Assembly: GCF_035046485.1 (NCBI RefSeq)
Contig: NC_085136.1
Span: forward strand, 161,383,963 to 161,447,962
Origin: Aedes albopictus
Lineage: Eukaryota > Arthropoda > Insecta > Diptera > Culicidae
Direction of reading: 5' to 3'
DNA length: 64,000 nucleotides
Positions within the stretch are counted from its first letter, which is position 1. Each line of letters opens with the position of its first letter. Both the position numbers and the translations under genes were made by a program. Below, piece by piece: positions 58,493 to 64,000 of the stretch. The notes under the pieces are model-generated. The model saw nothing but the letters and a program-made list of their open reading frames with translations. It was not told the origin of the DNA and made no database searches.

Positions 58493-60084
58493 GGGGCTTA
58501 GGGACAAAACGTCGAAAGACAAAACGTCGAATGACAAAACGTCGAATGCCAAAAGGTCGAATGCCAAAACGTCGAAAGGGACAAAACGTCGAAAGGACAA
58601 AACGTCGAAAACGTCGAAAACGAGTAATCTAAGCAAATAGTGAGTTCTTTATTCTTTTAAAGGATACTCATTCTTTCACTTGTATCTGCCAACTAGTTCT
58701 GTGGGAAGCCTTCCTGATGCTCCCTGAAACAACACCTCAGGGTCGGCATGTTCCTTGACCAGTTCTTCGAGGGTAGGGAATATTCACACTGTCGTATATA
58801 AAAAAAACTCACATCACGTCACGTTAAGTGTAAAATTATTTATTCCCGAACTTTCCCGGCTTTTCTTCTCTTACTTCTTTGAGGCCCCTTCTACTGGCAC
58901 CCAGTGTTGCATTTAAACTAAACGCGAGCCAAAAAGGAACTAAGCTTGGATGTGTCATCAAATCTTATGTGCGTCCTGACCAAGGTGCTGCCCTAGGACT
59001 TGGTGACGCATCTGCATGCATGCGTTGTTGCGCGAATATATGCGCCACAATGAAATGGGACATTTTGGCATCGGGCATTAAGATTCTGCACCGAAATCCG
59101 GATTTTCCGGTAATCCACGGTGACCAAACTTAGTCTAGTACCCCCTCTCAATAGAGGGTGACTTTCTGAATCGAATCAACCCAAGATATTTGTGAAAAAA
59201 TGGCAAACCAATGACCATTTAAGTTTACCAGGTACCAGGGTGCCATGGTTTTACGGGTGCAGTTCTTGATCAAATTTTGAACTGAACAATGTTCAAATAT
59301 GTTTGATCGCAGCGTGCCGTTTTTGAACTTTGCAAGTTGATCGCGTTCAAATGCAACACTGCGGGTGGCACACTGTCACAAATTTCCTTCCACAAATTTT
59401 CAGCATTACGTCACAGCATCTTTCAGGGTAGCTTCGATGGTAGCCTCTAGCTATCGTCTGCCGGATCTCTGGCACCTTTAGGGTGGCGATGGCGACCATC
59501 GGGTGCATTGTTCCTTCAAGGGCGTCTGGTTTGGTTTACGGCACGACTTGCCAGTACTTTCCATCCCAACGTAAGGGGTAGGAGGGAATGTCTTCCTCAT
59601 TCAGAACCGGAGTTCTACTTGAAATAGCGGGGTTTTGACTAGATGTCCTTCTCCGTAATTTATCCGGTATTCACAGAATATGGTACTAGTACAACAATGC
59701 TAAGTATTTTCGCAATAATCTTTACTCAGCTAGTGGTTTCAACTGAAGCATCATAGAGTGTAAAATGAGTTACTGACCTTCAGCGTTCGGGCAGTGACCC
59801 CAGATAACGAGACAATGTTCGTGTGTCCCCGTTAATCATTTCGTCATCCTGTCATCTTGGTGGATCTACCGTATCACCACCCCACTCAGGCTACCAACAG
59901 GATCGATTTAAATTCACACAAAATTTCAAAAAAAAAAATCCATGCTGAACTGTGAACACATATACACTTTTCGACGTTTTGTCCTTTCGACGTTTTGTCC
60001 CTTCGACGTTCTGTCCTTTCGACGTTTTGGCATTCGACGTTCTGGCATTCGACGTTTTGGCATTCGACGTTTTGTCACCCATTC
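58493..60084. mobile_element. Foldback element with 15-bp tandem-repeat arms (FB2)
   Basis: The arms (about 58500-58625 and 59968-60077) are tandem GACAAAACGTCGAAT words and complements, with variants such as GCCAAAACGTCGAAT. The left end GGGGCTTAGGGACA matches that of FB1 (GGGGCTTTAGGACA). The interiors share GTGTTGCAT-T-AA-T-AACGCGAGCCAAAA (58905 here, 20410 in FB1). I found no target duplication. It sits at the start of the R1 relic. Frames of FDVLSFDVLAFD type are repeat by-products. Confidence 0.75.
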
Positions 60085-60089
60085 AAAAG

Positions 60090-62365
60090 AAGGTAAACAA
60101 GCTGTACGAGTTCGTTGAAGATAAGCATAATGTGCACTTGAAGATAGAGCACATGGTGACTAGCATCAAGTCTGACGTGCCGTTTTAGCTGCAGAACGTG
60201 AGCAAAGGGAGCTCAAGATGAGAGCTGAAACAGCAGGCTTTGGTGGAATACGCGGACGAGCTACGGTAGTAATCCAGGAGACGCCGAAGAGCCCCGGAGT
60301 GCTCGTTCGGAGAAACGCGGCAGGGATACACCAGGAGAGGAGGAAGATACCAAGAAGCAGAAAAACGAGCAAGAGTGCGCAAGCAATCAGAAAGATGCTG
60401 GAAAGGACAATGGATGGCACACCGTGGAAAGTCAGCGAGAGAAGAAGAAGCGCAAGGCGACGAAGTAAAAGAGAGTGAAACCTAACCAGAGAGAAAACCG
60501 TTGGGCCTAGGGAGAGGAGCAAAGGCTATGTCCTCATCGTCAAAGCGAGTGACAAAACATAGTACGCTGCGCTCCTCAAGAAGGGAGGGAGGACCCCGAG
60601 CTAGAGGAGTTGGAAGAGAACGCGAATGAAACATGGCGTACGCAGATAGGTGAGATGATCTTCGAGTTGAAGAAAGATCCATCCGTAAAAGGTTGGCATT
60701 ACCGGGAAATAGTCGCGAAGTCCCTAAGGAGCTAGACAAATGTAAGAGCACTCTCACAGGAGGCGCTGATTGAGTGTAAGGATCTGGATGAGATCACGAC
60801 GGAAGAGGAGCTGCGGCTGGCAATGATGATGCAGTGTAACCTGGATGTACCGATGCAAATTCGGATAAGGAAGGCGTTCGGAGGTACCCAGACGGCGTAA
60901 ATTCGTCTACCACTGGATGCCGCTAACAAGCTGGTAAAGACCGGAAAGATAAAAGTAGGATGGTCGGTGTGCACTCTGAGAGCCACTCCTTGAGCTGTAA
61001 AACAGATGGAGAGATGCTTCAGATGCATGGAGTTTGGTCACCAAGCGAGAAACTGAAAGGACCCTGATAGGTTGTGTTGGAAATGCGGCGGAAATTGCCA
61101 CGTTGCCCGATTTATTGCCTCTCTGTTTGGGGTACGTTCGCTACCTCGCGACGAAGCAGAAGCAAAATACCGCTCTAGAGCATGTTGCAAAACTCTTATA
61201 ATTTTGAGTAGGATTACCAAGTCTGCAGTCGACAACGGAAACCATGTGCGACGTCGTAATCGAGTTCCTTTGGACAAAGGTAACTGGGTGACGGATAAAG
61301 CCAGAATGGGAGCAATCCAAGATACGGGTGGATTTTCCATACAAGAAGTAGTTGATAGTGATCATGAAGGTTTTGTTATCGCCAAGAACAACGGTTTTGG
61401 GTTGTAGCTATTATGCGCCCCAAGGTGGACTGAGGAGCAGTACAATCGGATGTTAGACATATTTACCGACACGTTGATAGGACGAACGCCGGTTGTTATC
61501 GGAAAGGACTTTGGGACGTTTGGGCTGTAGAGTGGGGAAGCAGGCTGACCAACCAAAAAGGGTGCAGTTTGCTGGAAGCCCTGGCGAAGTTAAACCTCAT
61601 TGTGTGCATCGAAGGATCGGTGAGCACATTTCGCAAAGACGGCCGGGAATAGATGTGACATTATGCAGCCCGTCGCTGGACAACATAAACTGGAGAGTGA
61701 GCGAGGGGTGCACACATAGTGATCCACTACAGTATCGCTCTTCGAAATTCCGACGTATCGAACGACCGAAGGACTTGTAAACGGAAGTGGAAAACTAAGG
61801 AATTCGATAAGGACCTCTTTGCCGAGGCACCTCTAATAGACAGCGACGCTCGCATTTTTAATGCTGAGGAGGTAACGGAAGCAGTAGCGAGAACATGTGA
61901 TGCAACCATACCGAAAAATGTCGAGCCGATGAACTTCCGGCATCCGGCATATTGGTGGAATGAAAGGCTCAGGACTTTTCGTGCGACGTGTTCAAAGAGC
62001 TAGATCAGAGTTAACTAGGGAGCAACGGAGATGTTCCGCGCGGCCAGGGCCGCTTTCAAACGGGAGACTGCACTGAGCAAGAACAATCACGAACAAACAC
62101 GACCCAATTATATGGCTACCTACACCGTTCGTCGATGGGATGGAAGCAGATACCAGAGGAAACCAAGTTTCTGATGATGAGCTTTTTTCAGGGTCAGAGA
62201 TCGGTTAGAATCACGGTGGGCGTACGACAGGGTTCTATACTCGGCCCAACGTTGTGGAACATGATGTACGATGGAGTATTAAGACTCGAACTACCCGGAG
62301 GAGCCGAGATCGTTGGTTTTGCGGATGACGCCACTCTTACGATCAGTGAATCAAAATTCAACCAT
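60090..62365 (+). pseudogene. R1-clade LINE relic (ORF1 and ORF2 remains)
   Basis: ORF1 remains: a coiled, charged N-terminal part (60190-60470), DEITTEEELRLAMMMQCN (60785-60840), KVGWSVCTLRAT (60955-60990) and two zinc knuckles at 61015-61100 (CFRCMEFGHQARN with its last Cys lost, then CWKCGGNCHVARF). ORF2 remains: endonuclease scraps (61260-61800, including LCAPRWTEEQYNRMLD and TPVVIGKDFG) and RT (62150-62360: GVRQGSILGPTLWNMMYDGV, IVGFADDATLTI). The fingers part of the RT is deleted before 62135, and stops and shifts occur throughout. It is on the opposite strand to the 16-18 kb relic and keeps the 5' part that one lacks. Confidence 0.8.
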
Positions 62366-62446
62366 CGCGCAACAATAATGACAATGTTGCAAGCTGTATT
62401 TGTTGCGACAATCCACCCAATGCGACATAAGATTGTCCCAACTTGA

Positions 62447-63042
62447 AAATAATAGGATAAACATCGTACACCACAAGTTTAGAGATTTTTCAGCCTTGCA
62501 TTGAGATTTTCGAACGGTAGCTTCGAGTAGGTGAACACTTCAACTCTGCTGAAGATCTATCATCAAACAGATTCGACTTTGGGTTTGTAATAATTGATTA
62601 TTCACGAGTTGAAAAGTACGCAACAAATTCTGCTTCCGTTTTGTCTGCAACAAAATTTTTCGAGATTATGTCATTATCTGTTACCAGTAGGGATAAAGAG
62701 TAATCGGCGCGCCTTCTTTGTTGCTTGTTTTGTGCTACTTTTGTCTGACAATTCTCTTCACTGCTTACGATAACTCTGGAAGAAGTAGACATGTTGACGG
62801 CGGAGACAATCGATACTATTGAGACATGGATGATATCAGTCAAGCTGCAGTTAATAATACATATAATGTTTTGAGTTTCATTCAAGAAAGCAGAAATGCT
62901 AGTAAAGTAAATGCATGTTTTCATTAAGCTGAAAAAAGAGGTCTGCTGCTCAGTCTGTAAATCACAGTCGAGTGTATGGTTGTTCGCGAATAAAGAATTG
63001 CGAGTATTCTTGAGCTCCTGATGTTCACGAGTTGGTATGTTA
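62447..63042. other. No supported gene
   Basis: AT-rich. The longest frame (62598-62924, minus, 108 codons) has no recognisable motif and no splice context that I trust. Confidence 0.3.
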
Positions 63043-63054
63043 TAAGGTATGTCT

Positions 63055-63334
63055 CTCTCTCTCTCCTTGGCGTAACGTCCTCCTGGGACAAAGCCTGCTT
63101 CTCAGCTTAGTGTTCTATGAGCACTTCCACAGTTATTAACTGAGAGCTTCCTCTGCCAATGACCATTTTGCATGCGTATATCGTGTGGCAGGCACGAAGA
63201 ATACTCTATGCCCAAGGAAGTCAAGGAAATTTCCTTTACGAAAAGATCCTGGACCGACCGAGAATCGAACCCGTCACCCTCAGCATGGTCATGCTGAATA
63301 CCCGTGCGTTTACCGCCTCGGCTATATGGGCCCT
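63055..63334 (-). mobile_element. tRNA-derived SINE, complete, 12-bp target duplication
   Basis: The minus strand starts GGGCCCATATAGCCGAGGCG (A box), then GGGTTCGATTCTCGG (B box), body, and an (AG)n tail. TAAGGTATGTCT flanks it (63043-63054 and 63335-63346). It is very similar to 27167-27430 but about 16 bp longer, through GTCAAGGAAATTTC near 63220. LINE machinery in trans must have inserted it. The clean ends suggest it is young. Confidence 0.92.
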
Positions 63335-63346
63335 TAAGGTATGTCT

Positions 63347-64000
63347 TCTCAGCTGCAATTTTTACAAATTTCCATTCGTGGCTGTACCTTCACGTCCCAA
63401 AAAGCTATTATTCATCATATTTACAAAACCGTTGAATCGATGCTTTTATCGATGAAATTTCACGCCCATGATGCTCCTTTATCATGAACTCGCTCTCAAA
63501 CAATGAGTATGTGCCTCCCCCGGGAAACGCGCGAAAAAGTACTCTGCCACGTTTTTCGATTCACACCACGTTTTGCTGCCATACCTCGTGCCGCCGCACG
63601 CCACGCCGTTGGCTGGTTTCGCCACCGGCTGGGGAAGATGGATAAAATATGAATATTCTGGCTTGCATAAGTTTGTATAATTAATGAAGAGAAATAATCG
63701 ATTGCTTTGTAAAGGGAAAAAAGTCACGTCACATCCCGCAGCAGTATAGATGGCTCGTTGAGCTCTGGATTGACTCATTATCGAACAGCGGAACTTAAAA
63801 ACCACCGAACCCATTTCAGGCATCTGAGATCACGGATGGCTCACGAGCCGGGAATTTTTAAAAACATCTCAAACACGAGCACGAAACATCTTATTTGAGA
63901 AGATACCTACTTCAAAACAGACGTGTTAATAGTTTTTCCTCTGTCAATTCAGTCCAGCAAACACCTCAAATGTCAGCCGGCTGAACAATCTAATTAGTCG
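63347..64000. other. No supported gene
   Basis: A 113-codon minus frame (63482-63823) has no recognisable motif. Nothing else is visible up to the window end. Confidence 0.3.

Overview
The window reads as intergenic heterochromatin-like DNA from a large, repeat-rich insect genome, most likely a culicine mosquito (Aedes-like). I base this on the mix of families recognised from their protein motifs: an I-clade LINE with RNase H, a LOA-clade LINE with RNase H, RTE-type and R1-clade LINE relics, tRNA-derived SINEs with long target duplications, many palindromic MITEs, short LTR elements (TRIMs), Helitron-like ends and long (TA)n tracts. The species is inferred, not proven. I see no complete host gene. 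The only host-gene candidate is one short terminal exon on the minus strand near 31.5 kb.

0-3.4 kb: degenerate C-rich repeats, a scrap of RTE LINE and a 96-bp palindromic MITE. 3.4-15.9 kb: a nest of insertions. An old inverted-repeat element (3372-15903) received a hAT-like element (4478-7588, 8-bp duplication). That element received a 2.4-kb LTR element (4484-6878, two identical 228-bp LTRs, 5-bp duplication), which carries a MITE and a hairpin minisatellite. The same old element also received an almost complete 7.7-kb I-clade LINE (8130-15854), whose 5' UTR holds a Transib-like MITE. 16-19.3 kb: an R1-clade relic (minus) fused to an RTE relic. This chimera is duplicated at 26.4-28.1 kb. 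19.4-21.05 kb: a foldback element whose arms are tandem 15-bp repeats. 21.06-26.2 kb: a LOA-clade LINE (minus), frameshifted twice and split by a 1.19-kb palindromic element. 27.7-30.8 kb: an RTE relic whose reading can be followed across four insertions (a MITE, a hAT-like MITE, an 798-bp TRIM with identical LTRs, and a SINE just upstream).

31-33.6 kb is mostly unassigned, apart from the His/Asp-rich exon. 33.6-36.45 kb and 50.4-51.5 kb hold Helitron-like elements with internal 16-17 bp minisatellites. Between them lies the most unusual structure of the window: an 11.8-kb inverted repeat (36976-48763). Its two ~0.47-kb unique outer arms look identical, and its interior is a satellite made of GGGGATT-type sub-repeats. 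The satellite runs forward for ~6.4 kb and then backward for ~3.8 kb with no spacer. Half-elements ending in CAGGGTGTT and (TA)n tracts flank it.

51.5-64 kb: unassigned DNA, a decayed LINE (53.26-55.99 kb, plus) with an R1 3'-end fragment and a MITE inside it, a TA-flanked MITE, a second foldback element of the same 15-bp architecture (58493-60084), an R1-clade relic (60.09-62.37 kb) and a fresh-looking SINE with a 12-bp target duplication (63055-63334).

Functionally the window is a record of transposition. The parts that could still act are the I-clade ORF2 (intact endonuclease, reverse transcriptase and RNase H), the two TRIMs with identical LTRs, and the giant inverted repeat, which if transcribed would fold into long double-stranded RNA. 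All coordinates and repeat boundaries come from reading by eye; identities were not computed.
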